Shown here: positions 1 through 8,728 of the stretch, in pieces
Layout: each line of letters opens with the position of its first letter
Position numbering within the stretch: position 1 is the first letter of the stretch
Assembly: GCF_030814475.1 (NCBI RefSeq)
Contig: NZ_JAUSVF010000002.1
Location: 372,001 to 436,000, forward strand
Source: Pararhizobium capsulatum DSM 1112
Lineage (GTDB): Bacteria; Pseudomonadota; Alphaproteobacteria; Rhizobiales; Rhizobiaceae
Reading direction: 5' to 3'
Length of the DNA stretch: 64,000 nucleotides
Made by a program: the position numbers and the translations under genes
Notes under the pieces: model-generated
Told to the model about the DNA's origin: nothing
What the model saw: only the letters and a program-made list of their open reading frames with translations
Databases searched by the model: none

Positions 1-201
1 GGAAAGATCGAAGTCGCGGGACGCCAGACAGAACATCATGGTGCAGGCGACGATGCCGATCGTGACCACGGACTGCAGCAGGCCGAGCATGTTGCGCTCG
101 GTCAGAAAGTTGGGAACCGTCACCGAGACGACCGCAAAGGCGAGGGCGAAAATGACGACCAGTCCCTGCTCGCCGAGAAGGAGTTTTTTTAATGATGTCA
201 T
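1..201 (-). CDS. araH: AraH-like sugar ABC transporter permease, N-terminal part
   Basis: Inner-membrane permease of a pentose/hexose ABC importer; only the first 67 codons are in the window and the gene continues beyond base 1. The translation starts MTSLKKLLLGEQGL and contains a hydrophobic helix followed by CTMMFCLASRDFDLS, a signature I associate with AraH of the L-arabinose importer. The ATG (201-199) overlaps the TGA of the upstream ATPase gene by four bases, so the two are translationally coupled in an araF-araG-araH order. RbsC-type ribose or xylose permeases are related alternatives, but the AraF-like binding protein upstream favours the arabinose/galactose type. Confidence 0.8.
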   Translation of the reverse strand, partial: MTSLKKLLLGEQGLVVIFALAFAVVSVTVPNFLTERNMLGLLQSVVTIGIVACTMMFCLASRDFDLS

Positions 202-1730
202 CGGCTTTGTACCTGTTGAATGGGTAGGTCGTTGGCGTTCGAAACGTCCGGCAGGGCGGCGGCGAGTATCCGCCGCTCGTCGAAATCGGCACGTTCTATC
301 TCGGCGGCGATGCGGCCTTCGCACATCACGGCGATCCGGTCGGTGATGCCCATGATCTCGGGCAGTTCGCTGGATATGACGATGATTGCCATGCCTTGTG
401 CGGCGAGCTCGTAAAGGATTTCGTAGATTTCCGACTTGGCGCCGACGTCGATGCCGCGCGTTGGCTCATCGATCAGCAGCACCTTGACGCCCTGCTCGGA
501 AAGCCAGCGGCCGAGGATGACCTTCTGCTGGTTGCCGCCGGACAAGTTGATGATGTCCTGCCTACGCGACGGCGTGCGCACGCGCAGCTTGGCGATGAAC
601 GTGTCGGCCAGCTCGCCTTCCTTCTTCGGATTGAGGATGCCGAAGGGGGAGAAATGGCGGCGCGAGGAAATCGCCATGTTTTCCTCGATGGACCGGCCCT
701 GAATGATGCCGTCCAGCTTGCGGTCCTCCGGGCACAGAACCACACCGGCGCGGATCGAATGCGCGGGGCTATTGGCGGTGACCGTTGTTCCGTCCACCGT
801 GACCGTCCCTTGCGATCGAGCATCCGCGCCATAGAGAAGCCGCGCCATTTCGCTGCGGCCGGCACCAATCAGCCCGAAGAAGCCGAGGATCTCGCCTTTT
901 CGCACCTTGAAATTGATCGGATGGGGGAGCTTGGGACCGGCGAGGCTTTTGATCTCCAGCCGCGTCGCGCCCAAGGGGCGCTCCCGCCATCCCCAGATAT
1001 TGGCGATTTCGCGTCCGACCATCTCGGCGATGATCTGATCGCGCGTCACCTGCGAAATGTCGGGATGATGGGCTGCGAGCTTGCCATCGCGCAGCACAGT
1101 CAGGCTGTCGCAGAGGCGGAAGATTTCGTCGAGCCGGTGTGAAACATACAGAATGACGGTGCCGTTCGCGCGCAACCGGTCGATCAGCGAGAACAGGATT
1201 TCGCTTTCCCGGGAAGACAGAGAGGAGGTCGGCTCATCCAATGCGATGACGCGCGCGTCGACCATCACGGCCTTGGCTATCTCGACCATCTGGCGTTCGC
1301 CGATGGAGAGCGATGCGACTTTCGCCGTCGGATCGACATCGATGCCCATCTCGGTGAGCTTCTCAGTCACGATGCCGATCAGCTTGCGCTTGTCGAGCAC
1401 GCCGGCTTTCGCCGGGAAACGACCGAGCCAGAGGTTTTCGGCAACGGTCAGCTCGGCGACCAGCTGAAGCTCCTGGTGGATGACGATCACCCCGGCCTGA
1501 AAGGCATCGCGGACAGACTTGTAGACCTGCTGCTCGCCACCAATGTGGATTTCGCCCGTATCGGCGCTCTGGTCCCCCGAGAGGACCCGGATCAATGTCG
1601 ATTTGCCGGCGCCGTTCTCACCCATCAGGCCGTGAACCGCACCTTTCTTGATGGAGAACGAGACATCGGCCAGGGCTTGTACGCCCGGATATCCCTTGGA
1701 TATCGATTGGAATTCTAGAAAGTCCTGCAT
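198..1730 (-). CDS. araG: AraG-like sugar ABC transporter ATP-binding protein (two ABC domains)
   Basis: Cytoplasmic ATPase that powers sugar import. At 510 aa it has the usual length of the RbsA/MglA/AraG family with two fused ABC domains. The first domain has Walker A GENGAGKST at residues 37-45, a signature LSIGERQ and Walker B VIALDEP. The second has the degenerate Walker A GLIGAGRSE and signature LSGGNQQK, normal for this family. I chose the ATG at 1730 because GGAG lies about 8 nt upstream; an in-frame upstream ATG at 1784 would place the start inside a hairpin. It lies between the binding-protein and permease genes and overlaps the permease by four bases. Confidence 0.9.
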   Translation of the reverse strand: MQDFLEFQSISKGYPGVQALADVSFSIKKGAVHGLMGENGAGKSTLIRVLSGDQSADTGEIHIGGEQQVYKSVRDAFQAGVIVIHQELQLVAELTVAENLWLGRFPAKAGVLDKRKLIGIVTEKLTEMGIDVDPTAKVASLSIGERQMVEIAKAVMVDARVIALDEPTSSLSSRESEILFSLIDRLRANGTVILYVSHRLDEIFRLCDSLTVLRDGKLAAHHPDISQVTRDQIIAEMVGREIANIWGWRERPLGATRLEIKSLAGPKLPHPINFKVRKGEILGFFGLIGAGRSEMARLLYGADARSQGTVTVDGTTVTANSPAHSIRAGVVLCPEDRKLDGIIQGRSIEENMAISSRRHFSPFGILNPKKEGELADTFIAKLRVRTPSRRQDIINLSGGNQQKVILGRWLSEQGVKVLLIDEPTRGIDVGAKSEIYEILYELAAQGMAIIVISSELPEIMGITDRIAVMCEGRIAAEIERADFDERRILAAALPDVSNANDLPIQQVQSR

Positions 1731-1749
1731 AACGGCGCTCCGCAACGGG

Positions 1750-1776
1750 AACCCGGCGACCTCTGGCCGCCGGGTT
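1750..1776 (-). terminator. Intergenic hairpin between araF-like and araG-like genes
   Basis: A perfect 9-bp stem (AACCCGGCG / CGCCGGGTT) with a 9-nt loop lies between the binding-protein stop and the ATPase start. There is no U-run after it. By position it resembles the RNA hairpins that stabilise the upstream binding-protein message and lower expression of the ATPase in binding-protein-dependent operons. That role is inferred. Confidence 0.5.
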
Positions 1777-1795
1777 GTTTGCATCGGTCTATCGA

Positions 1796-2779
1796 TTACT
1801 CGATGCCGAGGTCCTTGCGTACTGTTTCATAATTGTCGCGCAATGCGATTTGGCCAGCTGTCAGGATCAGCTTTTCCGGCTCCTTGCCGTTGGCAATCCA
1901 GTCGTACATGTTGAGGGCGGTCTCATAGCCGTGACGCTTCGGCGAGATGATCACGGTTCCGAAGAAACCGGTCGCGGACGGCTTCTTGAATTCGTTGATC
2001 GCGGAATCCGCGCCGCCGATGCCAACGCCGATCATGCTGTCGGCGGGGATGCCGACACTCTCGGTGGCGCGCACGGCGCCGAGGACGGCTTCGTCGTTCA
2101 GGCCGACGGCAACCCACTTCTTGATGCCGGCGTTCTTGTTGAGAACAACCGTCGATGCATTGAGCGCTGCTTCCGTATCGGTCTTGGCCTGGGGCGCATC
2201 GAAGATGTTGGCTTCCGGGAAGCCGTTTGCCTTCAGCACCGAAAGAGCGCCTTCGACACGATCAACGGCGGTCGGGAGCTGGTCGTAGGAAACGCGGATC
2301 GCGCCGACGTCCTTCATGTCCCAGCCGCGCTTCTTGATTTCATCGACGATCGTCTGGCCGACGGCCTCGCCGATCTTGGTGGCGGAAATGCCCATATGCG
2401 GGACGTCTTCAATCGGGCTGCCGTCTGCATTGACCAGCCGGTCATCGACGGTCATGACCTTCAGGTCGTTTGCTGCGGCCTTGGCAACGATGCCCGGTCC
2501 GAGCTTGACGTCCGGCGTGCAGACGATGAAGCCCTGCGCGCCTTGGGCACCAAGGTTGTCGATGGCCGACTGGAGCTTTTCACCGTCCTCTGCGCCAATC
2601 TTGACGAGGGTGAAGCCCTTTTCCTTGGCTGCTTGGTCAGCGAATTTCCACTCGTCCTGGAACCAGGGCTCCTCAGGCTGCTTGACGATGAACCCGATTT
2701 TCACATCTGCGGCGAAGGCGGATGTCGCGGCGAAAACGGCAACGGTGCCAGCCAGTATGGCTGCTTTGATAAAGCGCAT
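1796..2779 (-). CDS. araF: AraF-like periplasmic sugar-binding protein
   Basis: Periplasmic receptor (327 aa) of the importer. It has a classical signal peptide (MRFIKAAILAGTVAVFAATS...AFA) with cleavage likely before ADVKIGF. The mature protein carries AraF-like motifs: VKQPEEPWFQ near the N-terminus, FIVCTPDVKLGP, TVDDRLVNADG, GLNDEAVLGAVRATE and IGVGIGG. This matches L-arabinose-binding protein better than ribose- or galactose-binding proteins. The start at 2779 has a strong GGGAGAGA Shine-Dalgarno sequence; the open frame extends upstream to 3010 but that extension has no signal peptide and crosses the promoter. A -35/-10 pair and repeated half-sites lie just upstream. L-arabinose, D-galactose or D-fucose are plausible ligands. 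Confidence 0.88.
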   Translation of the reverse strand: MRFIKAAILAGTVAVFAATSAFAADVKIGFIVKQPEEPWFQDEWKFADQAAKEKGFTLVKIGAEDGEKLQSAIDNLGAQGAQGFIVCTPDVKLGPGIVAKAAANDLKVMTVDDRLVNADGSPIEDVPHMGISATKIGEAVGQTIVDEIKKRGWDMKDVGAIRVSYDQLPTAVDRVEGALSVLKANGFPEANIFDAPQAKTDTEAALNASTVVLNKNAGIKKWVAVGLNDEAVLGAVRATESVGIPADSMIGVGIGGADSAINEFKKPSATGFFGTVIISPKRHGYETALNMYDWIANGKEPEKLILTAGQIALRDNYETVRKDLGIE

Positions 2780-2819
2780 GTTCTCTCTCCCAATGGAAAC
2801 TGCTCCCTGCAGTTCCTTT

Positions 2820-2848
2820 TTTGTAGGATGAAACATCATACGAGTCAA
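2820..2848 (-). promoter_or_regulatory. Predicted sigma-70-type promoter of the araFGH-like operon
   Basis: Reading leftward, TTGACT (2848-2843) and TACAAA (2825-2820) are separated by 17 bp, a good housekeeping promoter about 40 bp upstream of the binding-protein start. The spacer contains one of the repeated GTATGAT half-sites, as expected for repression by a bound regulator. Confidence 0.6.
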
Positions 2849-2885
2849 TTGCCTTTGTATGATGATTGATATATCTGTGTATGAC
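2835..2885. promoter_or_regulatory. Three GTATGA half-sites spaced 22 bp apart (candidate GntR operator)
   Basis: ATCATAC (2835-2841), GTATGAT (2857-2863) and GTATGAC (2879-2885) have centres at 2838, 2860 and 2882, exactly 22 bp apart. The first two form an inverted repeat that flanks the araF -35 box. The block lies in the divergent region between the transporter operon and the GntR gene, so it is the likely operator of that regulator. The sequence is direct evidence; the regulator assignment is inferred. Confidence 0.5.
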
Positions 2886-2983
2886 ATTGGAGAGTGTATT
2901 GGCGGCGGATCGTAGATGGTCGCCACAAAAATCAAACTGCGATAAGCATCGCAGTGCACTTTGCGTGCAACGATGGGGTGGAG

Positions 2984-3754
2984 ATGGTGGTGCAGGGACA
3001 ACAAGAGCAACCGTTGGCGGTTTCGGGCGAAAAGCCGGGCCGGCGGCCCCGCGTGCAGAAAAACGTAACGCGGACCATCGCGACGGACATCTGCGCCGAT
3101 GTCTTTCCGGTCGGCACCTATCTTCCCACCGAAAACGAGCTTTGCGACCGGTACGGCGTGAGCCGTACCGTCATCCGGGAATCGCTGAAGATTCTGGAAT
3201 CAAAGGGTCTGGTGCGCGGGCGCTCGCGTGTGGGGACGATCGTCTGTGGCAAGGATGAATGGAATATTCTTGATCAGCAGGTCCTGGAATGGATCGGCGC
3301 GCGGATTTTCGAGTTTGACCTGCTGACCTGCATTCTGGATGCGCGCCGGGCGATCGAGCCTTTCGCGGCGGAGTTCGCGGCCGAGCGCGCAACGGTGCAG
3401 GAGATTGCCGAGATTGAGCGCGCCTGGCAGCAGATGCGCAATGCCGAAGGCGATGTGGAACGCTTTACGCAGGCGGATGTCGCCTTTCATGCGGGCCTGT
3501 TGAAGGCCAGCCACAACCAGGTTTTTGTTCAGCTATCGAGCATCATCCAGGCGGCGCTGGAGTTTTCGCTGCACGCTTCCAATGAAGCGGCCGATGCGAG
3601 AGACGAGGCCGTCGATATCCACAGGATGCTGGTCGAGGCCTTGCGCATGCGCGACAAGGTCGCCGCCCGGGAATGTTCACGCCGCATGCTGGAGATCGCC
3701 GCCCGTGATCTCTCCATTGCCGTGACCCGGCACCCGGTGCCACCTTCGGCCTGA
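2984..3754 (+). CDS. GntR-family transcriptional regulator (FadR/FCD subfamily)
   Basis: DNA-binding sugar-acid-responsive regulator of about 256 aa. The N-terminal winged helix shows [21 protein letters not shown] and [15 protein letters not shown], the GntR recognition motif. The C-terminal all-helical FCD domain has [23 protein letters not shown] and the histidines expected for metal or ligand binding. The start is uncertain: ATG 2984 follows a GGGGTGGAG stretch, while an open frame reaches back to 2894. It is divergent from the araFGH-like operon and directly upstream of a sugar-acid dehydratase gene, so it probably senses a sugar acid (galactonate or arabinonate) and controls both directions. 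Confidence 0.85.
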   Translation: MVVQGQQEQPLAVSGEKPGRRPRVQKNVTRTIATDICADVFPVGTYLPTENELCDRYGVSRTVIRESLKILESKGLVRGRSRVGTIVCGKDEWNILDQQVLEWIGARIFEFDLLTCILDARRAIEPFAAEFAAERATVQEIAEIERAWQQMRNAEGDVERFTQADVAFHAGLLKASHNQVFVQLSSIIQAALEFSLHASNEAADARDEAVDIHRMLVEALRMRDKVAARECSRRMLEIAARDLSIAVTRHPVPPSA

Positions 3755-3809
3755 GCCCAGTTTGGCTGCCAGCCCCAGTCTCACTCCCATATCCACAAGG
3801 TCAAGTCGC

Positions 3810-4958
3810 ATGAAAATCACCAAGCTCACCACCTATATCGTTCCGCCGCGCTGGCTGTTCCTGAAGGTCGAGACGGATGAAGGTATTGTCGGCTGGGGAG
3901 AGCCTGTGGTCGAGGGCCGCGCGTTGACGGTCCAGGCCGCCGTGCACGAACTGGAAGATTACATCGTCGGCAAGGATCCGTTCCTGATCGAGGATCACTG
4001 GAACGTCATGTATCGCGGCGGTTTCTATCGTGGCGGTGCGGTTCACATGAGCGCAATCTCCGGCATCGATCAGGCGCTCTGGGATATCAAGGGCAAGGCG
4101 CTCGGCCAGCCGGTCCATTCGCTGCTCGGCGGTCAGGTCCGTGACAAGATCAAGGTCTATTCCTGGATCGGCGGCGACCGGCCGGCCGATGTCGCCAACA
4201 ATGCGAGGGACGTCGTCGCCCACGGGTTCAAGGCGATCAAGCTCAACGGCTGCGAGGAGATGCAGATCGTTGACAGCTACGACAAGGTCGAAAAAGCTGT
4301 CCAGACTATTGCTGCAATTCGCGAAGCGGTCGGGCCTTACATCGGCATAGGCGTCGATTTCCATGGGCGCGTGCACAAGCCGATGGCAAAGGTGCTGGCT
4401 AAGGAGCTCGATCCCTACAAGCTGATGTTCATCGAAGAACCGGTTCTGTCGGAAAACAAGGACGCCCTGCGCGACATCGTCAATCACACTTCGACGCCGA
4501 TCGCGCTCGGGGAGCGGCTCTATTCGCGCTGGGACTTCAAGCAGGTCCTGTCCGACGGTTTCGTCGATATCATTCAACCGGATCTTTCCCATGCCGGTGG
4601 TATCACGGAATGCCGCAAGATCGCGGCGATGGCGGAGGCCTATGATGTCGCGCTGGCGCCGCATTGCCCTCTTGGCCCGATCGCCCTTGCCGCCTGCCTG
4701 CAGGTCGATGCCGTCAGCTACAACGCCTTCATCCAGGAGCAGAGCCTCGGCATTCATTACAACAAGAGCAACGACATCCTCGACTATATCTCCAACAAGG
4801 AGGTCTTCGAGTATGCGGATGGCTTTGTCTCCATCCCGCAGGGGCCGGGCCTCGGCATCGAAGTCGATGAGGCCTACGTCATCGAACGCGCCAAGGAAGG
4901 CCATCGCTGGCGCAACCCGATCTGGCGTCATGAAGATGGCAGCTTTGCCGAGTGGTGA
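3810..4958 (+). CDS. dgoD: D-galactonate dehydratase-like enzyme (enolase superfamily)
   Basis: Predicted to dehydrate D-galactonate to 2-keto-3-deoxy-D-galactonate. Its 382 aa equal the length of E. coli DgoD. The start [19 protein letters not shown] is typical of the family. The barrel shows metal-ligand motifs GVDFHGRVH (Asp and the paired catalytic His), FIEEPV (Glu), ALGERLYSR (Glu) and the second catalytic histidine in APHCPLGP. The frame is open upstream to 3762, but ATG 3810 gives the family start and is preceded by AAGGT. Neighbours are a GntR gene 55 bp upstream and an SDR gene 17 bp downstream, forming one operon. Related sugar acids sharing the C2-C4 configuration (D-fuconate, L-arabinonate) are possible additional substrates. 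Confidence 0.88.
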   Translation: MKITKLTTYIVPPRWLFLKVETDEGIVGWGEPVVEGRALTVQAAVHELEDYIVGKDPFLIEDHWNVMYRGGFYRGGAVHMSAISGIDQALWDIKGKALGQPVHSLLGGQVRDKIKVYSWIGGDRPADVANNARDVVAHGFKAIKLNGCEEMQIVDSYDKVEKAVQTIAAIREAVGPYIGIGVDFHGRVHKPMAKVLAKELDPYKLMFIEEPVLSENKDALRDIVNHTSTPIALGERLYSRWDFKQVLSDGFVDIIQPDLSHAGGITECRKIAAMAEAYDVALAPHCPLGPIALAACLQVDAVSYNAFIQEQSLGIHYNKSNDILDYISNKEVFEYADGFVSIPQGPGLGIEVDEAYVIERAKEGHRWRNPIWRHEDGSFAEW

Positions 4959-4975
4959 TGCAGGAGGCTAATGCG

Positions 4976-5755
4976 ATGGCGAACCGGCTCAAGGGCAAGC
5001 GGATTATGATCACCGGTGCGGCGCAGGGCATCGGCCTTGCAATCGCGCGGGCCTGCGCCAGTGAAGGCGCAAACCTGTTTCTCGTCGACCTTGATGGCGG
5101 CTTGCTGGAGGCAGAGGCCGAGATTTTGAAGATGGGTGGGGCGACCATCGGTTATGCCGTCGCCAGCATCACCGATGCCACGGCAATTTCCGCGGCCGTC
5201 GAACGCGCCGCAGCCGAGATCGGCCCGATCAACGCGCTGATCAACAATGCCGGTGTCAATGTTTTCTACGAGCCGCTGGAAACCAGCGACGCGGAATGGC
5301 AGCGCTGCTTTGATATCAATCTGAAGGGCGCATGGAACTGCGCAAAGGCGGTGCTCCCCGGCATGATCGGCCAGGGCGGCGGCGTGATCCTCAACATCGC
5401 CTCGACCCACGCTTTCACCATCATTCCGCACACGTTCCCCTATCCGGTGGCCAAGCATGCTCTGTTGGGCATGACCAAGTCTCTCGGCATCGAATACGCG
5501 CCGCAGGGCGTGCGGGTGAACGCACTGGCGCCGGGCTATGTCCGGACCCAGAAGGCGACAGAATACTGGAACAGTTTCCCCGATCCGGTTGCAGCCGAGG
5601 CCGCGACAATGAAATTGCATCCCGGCGGCCGCATCGCCACGGCGGAAGAGATCGCGCTTGCCGCACTGTTCATGATCTCGGACGAATGCCCCTTCATGAA
5701 CGCCACATGCCTGACGATCGACGGTGGCCTGAGCGTTCTGCACCACCCCGTCTGA
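4976..5755 (+). CDS. SDR-family NAD(P)-dependent oxidoreductase
   Basis: Classical short-chain dehydrogenase of 259 aa. The Rossmann glycine motif TGAAQGIG lies near residues 12-19, the structural motif NNAG near residue 90, and the catalytic YxxxK as YPVAK. GYVRTQ follows, the usual nucleotide-binding loop. ATG 4976 is chosen because AGGAGG lies at 4962-4967; earlier in-frame codons overlap the dgoD stop. It is the last gene before a strong hairpin. In this operon it may oxidise the aldose (L-arabinose/D-galactose 1-dehydrogenase) or a keto-deoxy acid; sequence alone does not decide which. Confidence 0.75.
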   Translation: MANRLKGKRIMITGAAQGIGLAIARACASEGANLFLVDLDGGLLEAEAEILKMGGATIGYAVASITDATAISAAVERAAAEIGPINALINNAGVNVFYEPLETSDAEWQRCFDINLKGAWNCAKAVLPGMIGQGGGVILNIASTHAFTIIPHTFPYPVAKHALLGMTKSLGIEYAPQGVRVNALAPGYVRTQKATEYWNSFPDPVAAEAATMKLHPGGRIATAEEIALAALFMISDECPFMNATCLTIDGGLSVLHHPV

Positions 5756-5794
5756 TCGGGCGTCATCGCCGCTCAATGCTTCGCTGGTTTTGAT

Positions 5795-5830
5795 AACGAC
5801 CCGGCCGCAGATGCTTGCGGCCGGGTCGTT
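5795..5830 (+). terminator. Strong stem-loop terminator after the SDR gene
   Basis: A perfect 15-bp GC-rich stem (5795-5809 pairs with 5816-5830) encloses a 6-nt loop (GATGCT) and is followed by TCGCTT. It is placed 40 bp after the SDR stop and before the next promoter, which fits a transcription terminator despite the short T-run. Confidence 0.65.
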
Positions 5831-5939
5831 TCGCTTATGAGCCTCAATATCAATTTTATGCCCGGCCGCACATGTGAGGCAGTGGCACCGCGCCTACGGA
5901 TTCGTCGGGTTTGCCGTGCGAATTTCATGCCGTCTTTGC

Positions 5940-5968
5940 TTGACGATTAATAACTCCGATTATATGAG
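5940..5968 (+). promoter_or_regulatory. Predicted promoter of the dehydratase operon
   Basis: TTGACG (5940-5945), a 17-bp spacer and TATGAG (5963-5968) precede the IlvD-type gene by about 35 bp. The -10 region overlaps TATATGAGAATACGAAT, an AT-rich stretch resembling the GTATAYGAAT motif upstream of the sugar-binding-protein gene at 56407. The GGAGG ribosome-binding site lies at about 5990-5995. Confidence 0.5.
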
Positions 5969-6003
5969 AATACGAATTACGAAGAAAATCGGAGGAATGA
6001 CCC

Positions 6004-7719
6004 ATGTCCCGGAAACTGAGATCGCAAAGCTGGTTCGGGGGACTGGACAAGGACGCGTTCATTCATCGCAGCTGGATGAAGAACAACGGTTTGCCCGATG
6101 ATGCCTTCGATGGCCGGCCGGTCATCGGCATCTGCAACACCTTCTCTGAATTGACACCCTGCAATGCCCATTTCCGCGGGCTGGTCGAGCAGATCAAGGC
6201 TGGCGTCCTGGAAGCCGGCGGCTTGCCGCTGGAGTTTCCAGTCTTCTCCTGTGGTGAATCGAACCTGCGTCCAACGGCGATGCTGTTTCGCAACCTGGCA
6301 TCGATGGATGTCGAGGAAGCCATTCGCGGCAATCCGATGGATGGCGTCGTGCTGATGGCCGGCTGCGACAAGACCACGCCATCGCTGGTCATGGGGGCTG
6401 CATCTTGCGATCTGCCTGCGATCGTCATTTCGGGCGGACCGATGCTGAATGGCCGGCTGAAGGGTCGCACGATCGGCTCGGGCACTGATGTCTGGAAGTT
6501 TTCCGAGGATGTTCGCGCCGGGGTCATGTCGCCTGCGGATTTCATGGCCGCCGAAAGCGCCATGTCCCGCTCGCCCGGTCATTGCATGACCATGGGCACC
6601 GCCTCCACCATGGCCTCTATGGCCGAGGCTCTTGGGCTCGCACTTCCCGGCAACGCAGCCTATCCGGCCGTCGATGCGCATCGCGCGCGGCTCGCGCGGC
6701 TGACCGGCCGCCGGATCGTTGAGATGGTTGCCGAGGACTTGCGCCCGTCGCAAGTCCTGACGCGCCAGGCCTTTGCCAATGCCATCCGTATCAATGGCGC
6801 GATCGGTGGCTCGACCAACGCGGTCGTCCATCTCCTGGCGATTGCAGGCCGTGTCGGCACGGAGCTGACGCTCGACGACTGGGACCGTTTTGGCCGCGAC
6901 GTGCCGACAATCCTCAACCTGATGCCTTCGGGCCAGTACCTCATGGAGGAGTTCTGCTACGCCGGCGGCCTGCCGGCCGTTATGAAGGAAATTGCCGATA
7001 TGCTCGATCTCGACTGTCTGACAGTCACCGGGCGAAGCGTCGGCACCAATATCGAGGCTGCCGAAAACTACAATCCAGATGTTATTCGTCCTCGTGACAA
7101 AGCGTTGACGCAGCAGGGCGGCATCGTCGTGCTGAAGGGCAATCTGGCCCCCCATGGAGCGATCCTCAAACCTTCGGCGGCGTCGCCGGGACTGATGCAG
7201 CATCGCGGCCGCGCCGTGGTCTTCGAAACCATCGATGACTACAAGCGAAGGATCGACGATCCGCAGCTTCAGATCGACGAAAACAGCATCATGGTTCTGA
7301 AGAATTGCGGCCCGAGGGGATATCCCGGCATGGCCGAGGTCGGCAACATGGCGCTACCGCAAAAGCTTCTCAAGAAGGGCGTGCGCGACATGGTCCGGAT
7401 ATCGGATGCGCGCATGTCCGGGACCGCCTTCGGCACGGTTGTCCTGCATGTCGCGCCCGAGGCGGCGGTCGGCGGCACGCTGGCGCTTGTCGAAGAAGGT
7501 GACTGGATCGAACTCGACGTCGAGGGCCGCCGGCTGCATCTCGACGTAGATGACGGTGAACTTGCGCGCCGACGGGCGCGATGGTCGGCGCCGAAGCCGG
7601 AGATGGCCGGCGGATATCAGGGTCTCTATGTCGAGCGCGTGATGCAGGCGGACAAGGGCGCCGATCTCGACTTTCTGATTGGTTGCCGCGGCCACGCCGT
7701 TCCCCGCGAAAGCCATTGA
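6004..7719 (+). CDS. L-arabinonate dehydratase-like enzyme (IlvD/EDD family)
   Basis: Fe-S dehydratase predicted to convert L-arabinonate (possibly D-fuconate or D-galactonate) to the 2-keto-3-deoxy acid. The 571-aa protein closely follows the R. leguminosarum L-arabinonate dehydratase as I remember it. Three candidate cluster cysteines are in TPCN (Cys53), GCDKTTPS (Cys121) and GHCMTMGTAST (Cys194). Other family motifs are GGPMLNG, NLMPSG and MVRISDARMSGTAFGT with the active-site serine. A GGAGG ribosome-binding site precedes the ATG. The downstream aldolase-superfamily gene starts 10 bp after the stop. It acts on the same compound class as the dgoD-like enzyme but belongs to an unrelated fold family. 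Confidence 0.85.
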   Translation: MSRKLRSQSWFGGLDKDAFIHRSWMKNNGLPDDAFDGRPVIGICNTFSELTPCNAHFRGLVEQIKAGVLEAGGLPLEFPVFSCGESNLRPTAMLFRNLASMDVEEAIRGNPMDGVVLMAGCDKTTPSLVMGAASCDLPAIVISGGPMLNGRLKGRTIGSGTDVWKFSEDVRAGVMSPADFMAAESAMSRSPGHCMTMGTASTMASMAEALGLALPGNAAYPAVDAHRARLARLTGRRIVEMVAEDLRPSQVLTRQAFANAIRINGAIGGSTNAVVHLLAIAGRVGTELTLDDWDRFGRDVPTILNLMPSGQYLMEEFCYAGGLPAVMKEIADMLDLDCLTVTGRSVGTNIEAAENYNPDVIRPRDKALTQQGGIVVLKGNLAPHGAILKPSAASPGLMQHRGRAVVFETIDDYKRRIDDPQLQIDENSIMVLKNCGPRGYPGMAEVGNMALPQKLLKKGVRDMVRISDARMSGTAFGTVVLHVAPEAAVGGTLALVEEGDWIELDVEGRRLHLDVDDGELARRRARWSAPKPEMAGGYQGLYVERVMQADKGADLDFLIGCRGHAVPRESH

Positions 7720-7729
7720 GGAGGCGGAT

Positions 7730-8635
7730 GTGAACGATTTCCGGATTGATGATCTGCACGGCATTCACGCCATCCTCTACGCCCTGTTCGACAGGCATGA
7801 GAAGCTCGATCGAAACGCCATGCGCCGGCAGGTCGAGCTTTGTCTTGCGAGCGGCGTGCACGGCATGGCGGCGCTCGGCCTTGCGACCGAGGCCTCAAAG
7901 CTTGGCGAGAACGAGCGCCTGGCGGTGATGGAATGGGTCGTCGAGGATACTGCCGGCCGGGTTCCGGTGGCACTGACGATCTTCGGGTCCTCCGTCGACG
8001 AGCAGGTCCGCCAGGCCCGCCATGCGGCCAAAGTCGGCGCCGACTGGCTGATCCTGCAGCCGCCGATGATCGGGCAGTTTTCAGCCCGCGAATATATGCA
8101 GTTCTTCGGTCGTGTGGCCGACCAGACCGACCTTCCCGTCGCCATCCAGAATGCCCCGGCGCTGATGGGGTGCGGCTTGTCGGCCACCGATATTCGCGAT
8201 CTGGTTCAGCAGCATCCGAATATCCGACTGGTGAAGGGGGAAGGCCCCGTCGTCGATATCGCGACGCTGATCGAGGTGACCGATGGAACGCTTCCGGTCT
8301 TCAACGGCAGGGCAGGGCTGGAGCTGCCGGACAATCTGCGCGCCGGTTGTCGTGGCCTGATCTTGGCACCGGATTGCATCGACTATGCCGTTCGGGTTTA
8401 CGAGTTTTTTTGCGACGGATGGGATGAACAGGCGGACGAGGACTATCGTCGCATGCTGCCGGCGGTCGTCTTTACCATGCAGGGGATCGAGAACCTGCTT
8501 TGCTACGGCAAGCGTCTTTTCGGGGAGCGTGCCGGAATCCCCATCTTTGACCGCGCACCGGCGCTTCGCCCGAGTGAAGTGGGTCTGGCGATGACGAAGC
8601 GCTATGCTCAGGATCTCGGTGCGTTTGAGGAATAG
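7730..8635 (+). CDS. DHDPS/NAL-superfamily keto-deoxy-sugar-acid dehydratase or aldolase
   Basis: Class I (Schiff-base) TIM barrel of 301 aa. The lysine is Lys169 in IRLVKGEGP. The position that carries tyrosine in dihydrodipicolinate synthases (YNVP) reads IQNAP here, a feature I associate with L-2-keto-3-deoxyarabonate dehydratases. With the arabinonate dehydratase 10 bp upstream, the best call is conversion of L-KDA to alpha-ketoglutarate semialdehyde. A KDGal-type aldolase is the alternative. The GTG start at 7730 is preceded by GAGGAGGCGG; the open frame upstream overlaps the previous gene. Confidence 0.72.
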   Translation: MNDFRIDDLHGIHAILYALFDRHEKLDRNAMRRQVELCLASGVHGMAALGLATEASKLGENERLAVMEWVVEDTAGRVPVALTIFGSSVDEQVRQARHAAKVGADWLILQPPMIGQFSAREYMQFFGRVADQTDLPVAIQNAPALMGCGLSATDIRDLVQQHPNIRLVKGEGPVVDIATLIEVTDGTLPVFNGRAGLELPDNLRAGCRGLILAPDCIDYAVRVYEFFCDGWDEQADEDYRRMLPAVVFTMQGIENLLCYGKRLFGERAGIPIFDRAPALRPSEVGLAMTKRYAQDLGAFEE

Positions 8636-8728
8636 AAGGCGGCTATCCTGATCGCGCCTAGGTGACAGGTGCAAGTCGTCTGCGCTTGCCTTATGACTTG
8701 GGACGCAACCACGCGAAATGGATGACGG

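Noticed and set aside
396..1142. Long plus-strand frame inside the araG-like gene (248 codons)
   Set aside because: It is the antisense shadow of a gene with clear ABC motifs and has no family resemblance.
1775..2869. Plus-strand 364-codon frame opposite the araF-like gene
   Set aside because: It runs antisense to a well-supported binding-protein gene and through its promoter; the composition is typical of GC-rich shadow frames.
3801..4931. Minus-strand 376-codon frame opposite the dgoD-like gene
   Set aside because: It lacks known motifs, while the plus strand encodes a full-length galactonate dehydratase with all active-site residues.
5977..7203. Minus-strand 408-codon frame opposite the IlvD-type gene
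   Set aside because: Antisense shadow; no domain recognised and no ribosome-binding site.
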